NCBI RefSeq assembly: GCF_000725495.1
Contig: NZ_JNZD01000025.1
Location: forward strand, 140,844-204,843
DNA: 64,000 bases
Source of the DNA: Streptomyces aureus
Lineage (GTDB): Bacteria > Actinomycetota > Actinomycetes > Streptomycetales > Streptomycetaceae
Direction of reading: 5' to 3'
Every line of letters begins with the position of its first letter. The stretch's first letter is position 1. The translations under genes and the position numbers were made by a program. Below the pieces are notes generated by a model. That model saw nothing but the letters and a program-made list of their open reading frames with translations. It was not told the DNA's origin and ran no database searches. Below are positions 32,176 to 40,907 of this stretch, piece by piece.

Positions 32176-32199
32176 AGAAGTCCAACAGATGGATCTTCT
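32176..32199. promoter_or_regulatory. Candidate LysR binding site and leaderless LysR promoter region
   Basis: AGAAG-TCC ... GGA-T-CTTCT is an imperfect dyad in the LysR-SnoaL intergenic region. Just downstream, TAGAAT (32206-32211) is a good -10 ending 8 bp before the LysR ATG, with no ribosome site, so a near-leaderless transcript is likely. Confidence 0.45.
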
Positions 32200-32219
32200 G
32201 TGAACTAGAATCTCCAGTC

Positions 32220-33113
32220 ATGGACCTGAGGCAGCTCGAGTACTTCGTCGCGGTCGCCGAGGAGCGGAACTTCACCCGGGCCGCCGAGCGGGTGCACATC
32301 AGCCAGTCCGGTGTCAGCGCCCAGATCCGGCAGCTCGAACGGGAACTCGGCGCCGAGTTGTTCGACCGGTCGGCCCGTGCCGTGACCCTCACGGTCGCGG
32401 GGATCGCGGCACTCGACCACGCCCGGGCGGCGCTCGCCGCGGCCGGGGCGGTCGGCCAGGCGGTGGGCGAGGTGACCGGTCTGATCCGTGGCCAGCTCAC
32501 GGTGGGGATGGTGATCGGCTGCACCCTCACACCGCTGTTCGACGCCCTCGCCGCGTTCCACACGGCCCACCCCGGTGTGGAGATCACACTCCTGGAGGAC
32601 GGTTCCGACCGGCTCGCCCAGGGAGTGCGCGACGGCACGATCGACGTGGCGCTCGTCGGCGCCGCGAACACCGCCCCCGACGGGCTGGACGCGCTGACCG
32701 TCATCAGCGAACGGCTCACCGCGGCGGTCCCGGCCGGGCACCCCCTGGCGAAGCGGCGACGGGTCACCCTGCGCGACCTGATGCCCCACCCGATCGTCTG
32801 CATGCCCCCGGGCACCGGGCTGCGCGCCGTGTTCGACCAGGCGTGTGCCGCGCAGGACCTCCGGCCCACGATCGCGCTCCAGGCCAGCGCCGCGGACGCC
32901 ATCGCCGGCCTCGCCGCCCGCGGGCTCGGCGTCGCCGTCCTGAGCACCTCGATGGCCCGGAACCACGGCGACCGGCTCGTCGCGCTCCCCCTCGACGACG
33001 TACGGGCACCGGCGTTGCTCACCCTGGTCTGGAAGAACGCGCACCACCCACCGGTACGCGAGCTGGTCCTGCACTGCCGGAAGGCGTTCGCGGGCTTCCC
33101 GCCAACGCCCTGA
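32220..33113 (+). CDS. LysR-family regulator
   Basis: 297 residues. The winged helix is MDLRQLEYFVAVAEERNFTR with recognition helix RVHISQSGVSAQIRQLEREL (1-60). The periplasmic-binding-like effector domain spans about 90-297. Its closest layout is the LysR-SnoaL divergent pair, where the regulator normally activates the neighbour. The -10 TAGAAT a few bases before the ATG and the missing ribosome site suggest leaderless translation. Confidence 0.9.
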   Translation: MDLRQLEYFVAVAEERNFTRAAERVHISQSGVSAQIRQLERELGAELFDRSARAVTLTVAGIAALDHARAALAAAGAVGQAVGEVTGLIRGQLTVGMVIGCTLTPLFDALAAFHTAHPGVEITLLEDGSDRLAQGVRDGTIDVALVGAANTAPDGLDALTVISERLTAAVPAGHPLAKRRRVTLRDLMPHPIVCMPPGTGLRAVFDQACAAQDLRPTIALQASAADAIAGLAARGLGVAVLSTSMARNHGDRLVALPLDDVRAPALLTLVWKNAHHPPVRELVLHCRKAFAGFPPTP

Positions 33114-33172
33114 CCCGCACCCCCCGGCCCGGGCATCAGACGCCGGACACCGGACACCCGACACCAGCCCCC

Positions 33173-33847
33173 TCAGGGACGGTCTCCCGCCCTCCCCTGC
33201 CGCTCTGCCGGGTCCTGCCCCGCGCGGATCATCAGTTCGACCGCCTGCAGGGTCCCGGCCACCTCCGCCACGTCGAAACGGCTGTCGATGAGGTTGGCGA
33301 CGGAGGTCGCGGCGGTCGAGAAGTCGGCGGTGCCCCGGCGCGCGGCGCTCATCACGACGTTCAGGGTCTCGTTGAGGGCGACGGTCTGGAAGCCGGCGCC
33401 GAGCTTCCACGGTTCGGCCATGGCGAGCCCGGCCAGGTCGGCCACGTACATGTCGTCGAACTCGGCGCGGCACGCGTCGATGGTGTCGAGCAGGTGGGGG
33501 ATGCCCCAGACGACGAACGTGAAGTCCTGGGTCCCGGTGTGGACGGTGATCTGCCGTGTAGCGGCGAACGACGAGTCCCGGACCTCCTCGACGCACGGGA
33601 GGAAGACGCTGAACGTGCCCCGCACCCGGTTGAAGCGGTGGGCCTTGAACACCAGCCGGTAGTTGGTCAGATAGAGCCGTCCGCCGATGGCCTCCGCGTT
33701 GCGCATGCCGACCAGCCACATGAGGTCGTCGAACGCGAACCGCGACAGACCGGCCGCCCGGACGTCGATGACCGCGTTGGCGTTCTTGCGAAGGATGATC
33801 CCCTCGCCGGGCAGCAGGTCCCCGGATCTCAGCGGTGCTATCGCCAC
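33173..33847 (-). CDS. GRAM/PH-like domain protein
   Basis: 224 residues. LLPGEGIILRKNANAVIDV followed by GGRLYLTNYRLVFKAHRFNR and GTFSVFLPCVEEVRDSSF is a GRAM-type beta-sandwich, a fold related to PH domains that binds lipids or proteins. The C-terminal half is helical and unassigned. There is no signal or membrane segment. I chose the GTG at 33847 (GGAGGGGGA upstream) because the longer reading is low-complexity. It is convergent with the LysR gene. Function is unknown. Confidence 0.75.
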   Translation of the reverse strand: MAIAPLRSGDLLPGEGIILRKNANAVIDVRAAGLSRFAFDDLMWLVGMRNAEAIGGRLYLTNYRLVFKAHRFNRVRGTFSVFLPCVEEVRDSSFAATRQITVHTGTQDFTFVVWGIPHLLDTIDACRAEFDDMYVADLAGLAMAEPWKLGAGFQTVALNETLNVVMSAARRGTADFSTAATSVANLIDSRFDVAEVAGTLQAVELMIRAGQDPAERQGRAGDRP

Positions 33848-34375
33848 GACTCCCCCTCCATGTCGGATGCTCGGCGGAGCAAGCATCGCAGGCGGGCCGC
33901 CACCGGCGGCGAACACCCCGGAACGGCGCCCCACTCGGCAGCCCACGGCACCGGGAAGGACGGCGGCGCGCCTCCGTCGTGGCCGCGCGCCCGCCCGTAC
34001 GGCCCGCGATCAAGGACTGCTCCGAGTGGAGGTCATGAGTGGTGGACCTCCGTCCCCGCGCCCAGGCTGGCCCACGTGGTGCCCGCCCGCGGCTCACCGT
34101 GACGGGCCGGGCCCGGGTGCCCGCGCCGCGACGGCGGCGCGGCCAGGACGTCGGAGAAACGGGATCGCATGAGCGAACAGAGCATCAGAACGGGCTGTCC
34201 GCCGCCCGTTCACGGGAACGGCGAGGACCGGCACACCGAGAACGACGAGGACCACGAGCGCGGTAGACGCAGGAGCGGCAGGGACGAGCTGACCGGCGGA
34301 GGCAGCGGTGGCGGTGGTCATCGCGCGGATCGTCGTCGCCGTGGCCGCGCCGGGTCCGGACCGGGACGTCCGCCG
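33848..34375. other. Intergenic, about 530 bp, no firm gene
   Basis: It should hold the divergent promoters of the GRAM-domain gene and the first TAP hydrolase. A short minus-strand frame at about 34094-34323 encodes a hydrophobic stretch but has no ribosome site. No clear promoter or repeat is visible. Confidence 0.4.
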
Positions 34376-35938
34376 ATGAGGTCCCGGCGGCACACCGGGG
34401 GTGCACGTACGCGGGTGGCCGTCGCCGCGGCGGGCGTCGCCTTCCTCGGCGCGCTGGCCCCGACACCGGGTCACGCCGCGACCGGCCCGGCGAGCGGCCC
34501 CCGGCCCTCGGCACCCGCGCGGTTCGTGCCCGGCCCCTGCCCGGACACACCCGAACCGATCCCCGGACGGTGCGGATACCTGGAGGTTCCCGAGAACCGC
34601 GCCCACCCGCACGGGCGGACCGTGAGGCTGACCGTCGTCATCGTCCCCGCCGTCTCGGCGCGGCCCGCCGGGGACCCGGTGGTGTTCATGAGCGGCGGCC
34701 CCGGCGGCGACGCGATCGACGACATGCCGTTCCTGATCAGCTCCGGCGTGAACAAGGACCGCGACCTGATCGTCATGAGCCAGCGCGGGACGCTGCACAC
34801 GCGGCCGAACCTGGCCTGTCCGGAGATCGACCGCTTCTACGCGGACTCCGTGGGCCTCCGCTACGACGCACCGTCGACCGGTCGGCTCCTCGTCCGCGCC
34901 GCGAAGCAGTGCCGGGACCGCCTCACGGCCGGCGGCGTCGAGCTGAGCGCCTACAACACCACCGAGAACGCGGCGGACTTCGCCGATCTGCGCCGGACGC
35001 TCGGCATCCGCCGGTGGAACGTGTACGGCTACTCGTACGGCACCGATCTGGCCCTGACCTATCTGCGCCGTCATCCGCAGGGGATCCGTTCGGTCGCGAT
35101 CGACTCCGTCGTCCCTCCCCAGATCGTCAGCCTGCCCTGGACCTGGGACAGCGCCCACGAAGGCATCAACGCCGTCTTCGCGGCCTGCGCGGCCCAGCCC
35201 GCGTGCCGGAACCGCTACCCGGACCTGTCGCGCACCCTGACCCGGCAGGTGCGGCGCCTCGAGGCGCACCCCCTGACGGTGATGGCACAGCCCCCGTCAG
35301 GGGGTGCGCCGGTCAAGGTCGTCCTCGACGGCGGCGCGCTAGTCAACCTGCTCGTCGCCAACGCCGTCCCGGCCGTCGACGTCCCCGCGGCCCTCGACGA
35401 ACTGGCCCACGGGAATCCCGAGCGCTTCGCACGGGCCCGCGCCGCCGGGGCCACGCCCGACATCGGCACGTTCGCGCACGGCCTCACCCAGTCGGTGGCG
35501 TGCAGCGAATGGGTGCCGGGCTATTCGCGGTCCGACCTGCTGGCGGCCGGGCGGCGCGCCTTCCCCGGCTGGCCCGACTCGGTGCTGGCCCAGGCACCGC
35601 AGCTGCCGTTCGAGCACGACGTGTGCCGCGTCTGGGACGTCCCCGACCGCACCCCGGTCCAGCGGGTGACGACGGTCAGCGACGTGCCGGCGCTCGTGCT
35701 CTCGGGAACCTTCGACGCCAAGACGGGGGCGCGCTGGGGAGCGTACGCGGCGCGCACGCTGTCCCGCTCGACCACGGTACTGATTCCCGGGATCGGTCAC
35801 TGGGTGGTGCCGCAGTCGCCCTGCGCCCAGAGCGTCCTGGCGTCCTTCCTCACCCGTCCGAACGCGCCCGACACCGGATGTGTGGCGGGCCTGACGCCGA
35901 AACCGTTCACGATCACTCCCGCACTGGAGACCCCATGA
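34376..35938 (+). CDS. Secreted alpha/beta hydrolase with TAP-like C-terminal domain, copy 1
   Basis: 520 residues. The signal peptide (RVAVAAAGVAFLGALA, cut after GHA, about 34) is followed by RFVPGPCPDTPEPIPGRCGY and the hydrolase fold: nucleophile Ser220 in VYGYSYGTDLAL, Asp in LVLSGTFDAKTG, His in IPGIGHWVVP. This is the SlpD/SlpE tripeptidyl-aminopeptidase (TAP) group, extracellular exopeptidases or esterases. I chose the ATG at 34376 directly before the signal peptide. Its stop overlaps the next gene's start (ATGA). Several cysteine pairs suggest disulfides. Confidence 0.9.
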   Translation: MRSRRHTGGARTRVAVAAAGVAFLGALAPTPGHAATGPASGPRPSAPARFVPGPCPDTPEPIPGRCGYLEVPENRAHPHGRTVRLTVVIVPAVSARPAGDPVVFMSGGPGGDAIDDMPFLISSGVNKDRDLIVMSQRGTLHTRPNLACPEIDRFYADSVGLRYDAPSTGRLLVRAAKQCRDRLTAGGVELSAYNTTENAADFADLRRTLGIRRWNVYGYSYGTDLALTYLRRHPQGIRSVAIDSVVPPQIVSLPWTWDSAHEGINAVFAACAAQPACRNRYPDLSRTLTRQVRRLEAHPLTVMAQPPSGGAPVKVVLDGGALVNLLVANAVPAVDVPAALDELAHGNPERFARARAAGATPDIGTFAHGLTQSVACSEWVPGYSRSDLLAAGRRAFPGWPDSVLAQAPQLPFEHDVCRVWDVPDRTPVQRVTTVSDVPALVLSGTFDAKTGARWGAYAARTLSRSTTVLIPGIGHWVVPQSPCAQSVLASFLTRPNAPDTGCVAGLTPKPFTITPALETP

Positions 35939-37527
35939 CGTCCCTCCGCCCACCCCGTGACCGGCGCTCCGTGCGACGGCTGCCCGCCGCGCTCGCCGGG
36001 GCCACGGCCGGCCTGCTGCTCGCCGGTCTCACCGCCGCTCCGGCCGGTGCCGCACCGGACGGTTCCGCACCACCGGGCGCGCGGGCCGGTTCGGCCGGAC
36101 CCTCCCGGTTCGTGCCGGGCCCTTGTCCCCGGACACCGGACCCGATTCCCGCGCTTCAGGGGGCCCGCTGCGGGGCGCTGACCGTGCCCGAGGACCGCTC
36201 CCGCCCGAGAGGCCGGAAGATCACCCTCTCCGTGGCCGTCGTGGCGGCCGCCGGCCGCCGGCACGCGCCCGACCCGATCGTGTGGTTCGCCGGCGGGCCC
36301 GGCGACGACGCCATCACCGAGGCCCAGTTGGCGATCGACGGCGGACTGAACCGCGACCGGGACGTCATCTTCATGTCCCAGCGCGGAACGTACACGGCCG
36401 ACCCGCGGCTCACCTGCCCGAACATCGACGAGTTCAACGCCCACTCCCTCGGGCTCGTCTACAACGCCCCGTCCACCGGGCGGCTCCACGTGCAGGCCAC
36501 GCGGGCCTGCCGCGACAACCTGACGCGCCGTACGGCGAACCTGGGCGCCTACAACAGCCTGGAGAGCGCCGCCGACTACGCCGACCTGCGCGTGGCCCTC
36601 GGCATCCGGCGCTGGAACGTCTTCGGCATCTCGTACGGCACCGACCTGGCCCTCGCCTACATGCGCACGCACCCGCAGGGCGTCCGGTCCGTGGGCATCG
36701 ACGGTGTCCTGCCGCCCTCGCTGGCCGGGGGCGCGGTGACCTGGAAGGCGGCGCGCGAGGGCTTCGACGGCCTGTTCGCGGCGTGCGCGCAGCAGCCGGA
36801 CTGCAACCGGCGCTATCCGCACCTGTCGAGGACCTTCGAGGGCCTCGTCCGCAAGCTCGAGGCCCACCCGGTGACCACCACTGTGACGGTCCCCGGGCAG
36901 CCCGGGCCGGTGCGGGTCACGATCGACGGCGGGGTCCTCGTGACCTGGCTGACGTCGGCCACCCATGTGGCGGCGGGGGTGCCCCGGTCCATCGACGAAC
37001 TGGCCCACGGCAACCCGCAGCGCGTCGCCGAGCAGTGGGCCGGGGGCAAGCTCAGCCCCCAGGCCATCGGACGGGTCGCCCACGGACTGGCCTTCGGGGT
37101 CTTCTGCGGCGAGTGGACCCCGTACGAGTCCGAGGCGGACGTGATCCGGGGCGGGCGCCGCGTGTTCCCCTCGTTCCCCCGCTCGGTCCTGGCCAACGCC
37201 CCGCAGCTGCCCTTCCTGCACGCCGACTGCCGTGCCTGGAACGTCCCGGCGCTGCCGCGCTCGGTGCGTGACGTGACGCGCAGCGACATCCCGACGCTGG
37301 TCATGTCCGGCGGGTTCGACGCGCAGACCGCGCCGAGCAACGGCCCCTACGTGGCCCGTACCCTGAGCCGCGCCACCACCGTGACCGTCCCGTACGTGGC
37401 CCACGTCGTGTTCGCCGACTCTCCCTGCGCCCAGTCGATCACCAGGTCGTTCTTCGACTCCCCGACGTCCCCGGACAAGTCCTGCCTGAGGGGGCTCCAG
37501 CCGCCACGGTTCGAGATCGCACCGTAA
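35935..37527 (+). CDS. Secreted alpha/beta hydrolase with TAP-like C-terminal domain, copy 2
   Basis: 530 residues, a clear paralog of the preceding gene: the same RFVPGPCP.TPDPIP entry, DRDVIFMSQRGTYTADPRL (versus DRDLIVMSQRGTLHTRPNL), LGIRRWNVFGISYGTDLALA with nucleophile Ser233, SGGFDAQTAP and VAHVVFADSPCAQS. The signal peptide is about 1-40 (AALAGATAGLLLAGLTAAPA). The start overlaps the upstream stop, so the two are translationally coupled. The changed His region (PYVAHVV against PGIGHWV) suggests different specificity. A 23-bp-stem terminator follows. Confidence 0.9.
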   Translation: MTSLRPPRDRRSVRRLPAALAGATAGLLLAGLTAAPAGAAPDGSAPPGARAGSAGPSRFVPGPCPRTPDPIPALQGARCGALTVPEDRSRPRGRKITLSVAVVAAAGRRHAPDPIVWFAGGPGDDAITEAQLAIDGGLNRDRDVIFMSQRGTYTADPRLTCPNIDEFNAHSLGLVYNAPSTGRLHVQATRACRDNLTRRTANLGAYNSLESAADYADLRVALGIRRWNVFGISYGTDLALAYMRTHPQGVRSVGIDGVLPPSLAGGAVTWKAAREGFDGLFAACAQQPDCNRRYPHLSRTFEGLVRKLEAHPVTTTVTVPGQPGPVRVTIDGGVLVTWLTSATHVAAGVPRSIDELAHGNPQRVAEQWAGGKLSPQAIGRVAHGLAFGVFCGEWTPYESEADVIRGGRRVFPSFPRSVLANAPQLPFLHADCRAWNVPALPRSVRDVTRSDIPTLVMSGGFDAQTAPSNGPYVARTLSRATTVTVPYVAHVVFADSPCAQSITRSFFDSPTSPDKSCLRGLQPPRFEIAP

Positions 37528-38068
37528 GTCGACGCCTCACCGGCACCCAGGGAAACAGCGGGGCGGGCGAGCGGCCGGAACACCGGCCCGCTGTTTCCCT
37601 GGGTGCCGGCTTGGTGACCTTCCAGGTGGGCTTGGTCTGGAACGCGGTTCCGAAGGACACGACGCCTTCGAAGTCGCCGGTCAGGGCCAGGCCCTTCAGC
37701 TTGTACAGCGGGATCTTCACCAGTCGGGGGCCGCTGTAGACGGAGGCCCCGGCATTGTTGTGGGCGACCGCGGGGGACAGCCTGATGGACAGGAAGTAGT
37801 TGCCCGTGAGCGGGACCTTCCGCCCGGAAGGGTCGTAGCGCAGGGTGTTGACGCGGCTCACGCTGACGGACGGGGTGCCGCCCTGTACGTCGATGACGAG
37901 CCGGTCGTAGGTGCAGTGTCCGCCCCAGCGGGCGTTGACGACGCGTGCGGGCGACGTGGGCGTCGCGGCCGACTTCGGCTGGACGAGTGCGGACGCGGGA
38001 ATCGACGCGCCGACGGCGGTGAGGACGAGGCCGGCGATGACGGCCGCGCGGGATGGGTGATGGTGCAT
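37439..38068 (-). CDS. Secreted AMIN-like domain protein with anomalous 3' end
   Basis: 209 residues as read. The signal peptide (about 1-27, AAVIAGLVLTAVGASIPASA) precedes an AMIN-like domain: ARWGGHCTYDRLVIDVQGG, GRKVPLTGNYFLSIRLSPAV and GDFEGVVSFGTAFQTKP. Family members normally end soon after one more strand, but here the frame continues through the terminator hairpin (37540-37609) and 89 bp into the opposite hydrolase gene, adding about 40 basic residues unlike the family. Either the stop was lost by mutation, or a frameshift lies near 37620. The start at 38068 has GGGGG upstream. Confidence 0.7.
   Translation of the reverse strand: MHHHPSRAAVIAGLVLTAVGASIPASALVQPKSAATPTSPARVVNARWGGHCTYDRLVIDVQGGTPSVSVSRVNTLRYDPSGRKVPLTGNYFLSIRLSPAVAHNNAGASVYSGPRLVKIPLYKLKGLALTGDFEGVVSFGTAFQTKPTWKVTKPAPRETAGRCSGRSPAPLFPWVPVRRRLTVRSRTVAAGAPSGRTCPGTSGSRRTTW
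37540..37609. terminator. Strong terminator inside the overlap of convergent genes
   Basis: Arms 37540-37562 and 37587-37609 (23 nt each) are perfectly complementary (arm begins CCGGCACCCAGGGAAA); the 24-nt loop contains a smaller CCGG-based hairpin. It lies 12 bp past the hydrolase stop and inside the reading frame of the AMIN-like gene. Confidence 0.8.
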
Positions 38069-38185
38069 GACGCCCCCAAGGCTCCTGGTGAAGGGGACAG
38101 ACTCTTTCATTGGTGGAGACATGTCCGGGGGGCGAATGGTTGCAGTGCCGGGGTCGCGTTGCGGCGCGTTCGCCCGGCGGCTCGA

Positions 38186-38866
38186 TCAGGCGTTCGCTGC
38201 GGCCCCGCGCACCGCCGCGTGCACGGCCCTGGCGAGGCGGGAACCCCACAGGGAACGCGGCCCGGCGAACGTGTGCGCCTCTTCCCCGGGACCCGGGATC
38301 CGCGCGGCGACGCACACCGCGTCGGTGGGCGTGCCGGAGCAGTCGTAGCCGGCTTCCAGCAGGGCCTGGACCTTGGCCTCCGTGGCCGTGGCCACCGCGT
38401 TCACCAGCGCCGCGTCGCTCAGCGGTACGGGAACCGCGGCGACGATGTTGATGGTGCCCGGCGCGACGGGGCGGGGTACGGACTCGGCCGGTACCGCGGC
38501 CCAGCCGCGCACCCCCAGTCCCGCCGTGGCGAGGGCCTCGGCGCCGCTGTCGTGGCCGACGGCGTACCGCGTGACGTCGGCGGCCGTCATCAACCCGACC
38601 CCCGGCCCCTCGGCACCCGCCGCACGGGCCAGTTCGGCGAGGTGCGCGCCCGGGTCGGTGCGCCGGTAGCCGTGGGAGACCTGGGCGTTCAGGACCCAGG
38701 CCCGTTCCCCGATGCCACCGCCCAGAACCGCGCTGCTGACCATCCGCCACCCGGCGCCGGCCCGCCAGAACAGGGCGTTCAGCCGCTCTCCGTCCTCCAC
38801 GCGCGTGAGGGGCCGTACGGGGATGAGACCGGCGACGGGGCGGGGCGGGGGAACGACTGCGGTCAC
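38186..38866 (-). CDS. cbiZ: Adenosylcobinamide amidohydrolase
   Basis: 226 residues. RAWVLNAQVSHGYRRTDPGA, GVGLMTAADVTRYAVGHDSG, GLGVRGWAAVPAE, PGTINIVAAVPVPLSDAALV and KVQALLEAGYDCSGTPTDAV are the conserved blocks of CbiZ, which cleaves the aminopropanol arm from adenosylcobinamide to give adenosylcobyric acid for cobamide salvage. It is cytoplasmic. The GTG start has AAGGAG at good spacing. No other cobalamin gene or cobalamin riboswitch is visible beside it, so it looks like an isolated salvage gene. Confidence 0.92.
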   Translation of the reverse strand: MTAVVPPPRPVAGLIPVRPLTRVEDGERLNALFWRAGAGWRMVSSAVLGGGIGERAWVLNAQVSHGYRRTDPGAHLAELARAAGAEGPGVGLMTAADVTRYAVGHDSGAEALATAGLGVRGWAAVPAESVPRPVAPGTINIVAAVPVPLSDAALVNAVATATEAKVQALLEAGYDCSGTPTDAVCVAARIPGPGEEAHTFAGPRSLWGSRLARAVHAAVRGAAANA

Positions 38867-39111
38867 CGGTCGGACTCCTTGCGGGGGCGGGAACCCGATG
38901 ATCGTACGGCGGGCCCGAACCCGCGCCCGGTCGCTCGGGAGCCGGCCACCGGACCTCGTACGGGGTGGAGCGGGCCCGGCAGCGCGTGATCGCGGGACCG
39001 CTGTACGGGGCCGGGAGTTCCCCGGCGCGCGGCGCCGGGCCCGGGTGCCGGGCGGGCGGTCGGGTCGGGGCTAGGGTGCGATGCTGACGAACCATCACGA
39101 AAGGATCTTCC

Positions 39112-39522
39112 GTGGGCAACCGTCTCAACCCCTACATCAGCTTCGCCGGCAATGCCAGGCAGGCCTTGACCTTCTACCGGGGGGTCTTCGGCGGAGAACT
39201 GGTGATCCACGAGTTCGGCATGTTCGGTTCCGAGGCGCCCCCCGGATTCGCGGACAAGGTCATGCACGGCATGGTGGAGGCCCCGAACGGCTTCTGTCTC
39301 ATGGGCGCGGACGTCCCCCCGGGCATGGAACGCCGCGTGGGCAACAACATCTCCGTGAGCCTGAGCGGCGACGACGCCGAACAGCTGCGCGGCTTCTGGG
39401 CCAAGCTGTCCGCCGAGGGCACGGTGTCCGTCCCGCTGGAGAAGCAGATGTGGGGCGACACGTTCGGCATGTGCACGGACCAGTTCGGTGTCGACTGGAT
39501 GGTCAACATCACGAAGTCCTAG
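39112..39522 (+). CDS. PhnB-like VOC protein
   Basis: 136 residues. LNPYISFAGNARQALTFYRG, HGMVEAPNGFCLMGADVPPG and the end WGDTFGMCTDQFGVDWMVNI are diagnostic of the PhnB/YjdN-like branch of the VOC superfamily. The biochemical role is not established. It starts at a GTG with AAAGGA upstream. It is convergent with the binding-protein-like gene. Confidence 0.88.
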   Translation: MGNRLNPYISFAGNARQALTFYRGVFGGELVIHEFGMFGSEAPPGFADKVMHGMVEAPNGFCLMGADVPPGMERRVGNNISVSLSGDDAEQLRGFWAKLSAEGTVSVPLEKQMWGDTFGMCTDQFGVDWMVNITKS

Positions 39523-39628
39523 GCCTCCGGGGTGTCCGGCCCGGCGGTCGTCCGTCCGGGCCGAGCTCCCTCCCCCGTCGCTCGACCGCCCGGAGCGGGC
39601 CTCCTCGGAAGCACCGGCCCCGGACCTC

Positions 39629-40753
39629 TCATCCGGAGCGGAGGACCCGGAAACGGTCGGGGTCGTCCCGGTCCCGCTCCGCCACCTGGACCGGCGCCCA
39701 CGCCCATTGCCAGACCCCGATGTCCGGTACCCGGGAGAACCGGATCCGGCCGCGGGTCCCCTCGACGTCGACGCCCGGCCAGGCCGCGGCGATGCGCTCC
39801 CGGTCGTCGCCCTCGGTGCGGAGCACGTCGGCGAGCACGGTGATCGCGTCGTAGCCCTCGAAGGCGACGAACGACGGCGGCTGTCCCAGCCGCTCGCGCA
39901 GCACCGTCCCGACGCGCGCCCCCAAGGTGTTCAGACGCTCGGGCAGATAGCGCAGGAACGGGACGGCGGCGCCGTCGTCGCCCGACTGTGCGGCCCAGTC
40001 CGCGAGTTCCGGCTGTCCGGCCGGGGCGCCGACCAGCGTCCCGGACAGGCGCCCGTCCGCGCGCACCGCCCTGACGATCGACACGGCGGGTTCCGGGTGG
40101 CCGACCAGCAGCAGGAGTGCCGTCGCGCGATGGCGGACCAGTGCGTCGCAGACGTCCGCGGGCGTCAGCGCGCGCATGTCGAGTTCGGCGACGGAACCGC
40201 CGTGCGGGGCGAGGTGCTCCCGCAGGACGGCGGTCCCGGACGCCCAGTAGACGCTCGGATCCGCCGCCACGGCGATACGGCGGTGCCCCGCGTCGAGCAG
40301 GAAGTCCGCGTAGATCCGCCAGCCGCGGGACTGCACCGGGGCGAGGCGTGCGACCCAGCGCGTCGGCCGGTCGGTGAGCGTGTCGAGCACCGCGGACGAG
40401 CACAGGAACGGCACGCCGAGGGCGTCGGCCCGGGCGGCGACGGCGCGTGCGACGACGCTGTGGTACTCCCCCGCCAGGGCCGCGACGCCGAGCCGGGCCA
40501 GTTCGTCCACGGCCGCCTCGGCCTTCCGCGGATCGGCCGCGGTGTCCCTGACCACCAGTTCCAGGGGCGTTCCGGCGATGCCGCCGGTGTCGTTGACCTC
40601 GTGGACGGCCAGCTCCAGTCCGGCGAGCAGATGCCGGCCCGCCTCGGCCCAGCCGGGCCGGGTCAGCGGTGCGAGGGCGCCGATCCGGAGGGACGGTCCG
40701 CCGCTCCGCGTCCCCGGGGAGGGCGGGACGGGCGGCGAGGGTGGGGTCTGCAT
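39629..40753 (-). CDS. LivK-type ligand-binding protein lacking a signal peptide
   Basis: 374 residues of the Peripla_BP_6 (branched-chain amino-acid/amide binding) fold: LRIGALAPLTRPGWAEAGRH, LELAVHEVNDTGGIAGTPLE, VRDTAADPRKAEAAVDELAR, GEYHSVVARAV and FEGYDAITVLADVLR. The N-terminus (MQTPPSPPVPPSPGTRSGGP) has no hydrophobic core and no lipobox, so the protein should stay in the cytoplasm, unlike normal binding proteins. No permease or ATPase is adjacent. It resembles AmiC-like cytoplasmic sensors or the WhiB-region standalone binding proteins of Streptomyces; an intracellular sensing role is plausible but unproven. The start has AGGGAG upstream. Confidence 0.82.
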   Translation of the reverse strand: MQTPPSPPVPPSPGTRSGGPSLRIGALAPLTRPGWAEAGRHLLAGLELAVHEVNDTGGIAGTPLELVVRDTAADPRKAEAAVDELARLGVAALAGEYHSVVARAVAARADALGVPFLCSSAVLDTLTDRPTRWVARLAPVQSRGWRIYADFLLDAGHRRIAVAADPSVYWASGTAVLREHLAPHGGSVAELDMRALTPADVCDALVRHRATALLLLVGHPEPAVSIVRAVRADGRLSGTLVGAPAGQPELADWAAQSGDDGAAVPFLRYLPERLNTLGARVGTVLRERLGQPPSFVAFEGYDAITVLADVLRTEGDDRERIAAAWPGVDVEGTRGRIRFSRVPDIGVWQWAWAPVQVAERDRDDPDRFRVLRSG

Positions 40754-40849
40754 GCGGTGCTGTCTCCCTGTGAACCGTGCGGGCGGTCGTGGTCCCCGGG
40801 CCGGCCGCCCTCGACGGCAGGAGCGGGGATCCCGACGGCCGTCGAAGGC

Positions 40850-40889
40850 GCCCGGTCGCGAAACGGTGTGAAGCGCTCCGCGACCGGGC
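40850..40889 (-). terminator. Terminator after GH31
   Basis: GCCCGGTCGCG (40850-40860) pairs with CGCGACCGGGC (40879-40889), an 11-bp perfect stem with an 18-nt loop starting 18 bp past the GH31 stop. A second hairpin with 8-bp arms lies at 40811-40845. Confidence 0.65.
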
Positions 40890-40907
40890 CCGGGTCGTCC
40901 CAGGAGA

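Noticed and set aside
34094..34323. Small minus-strand protein with a hydrophobic segment (MTTATAASAGQLVPAAPAST...)
   Set aside because: It has no ribosome site, a proline/arginine-rich tail and no family; it could be real but evidence is too thin to list.
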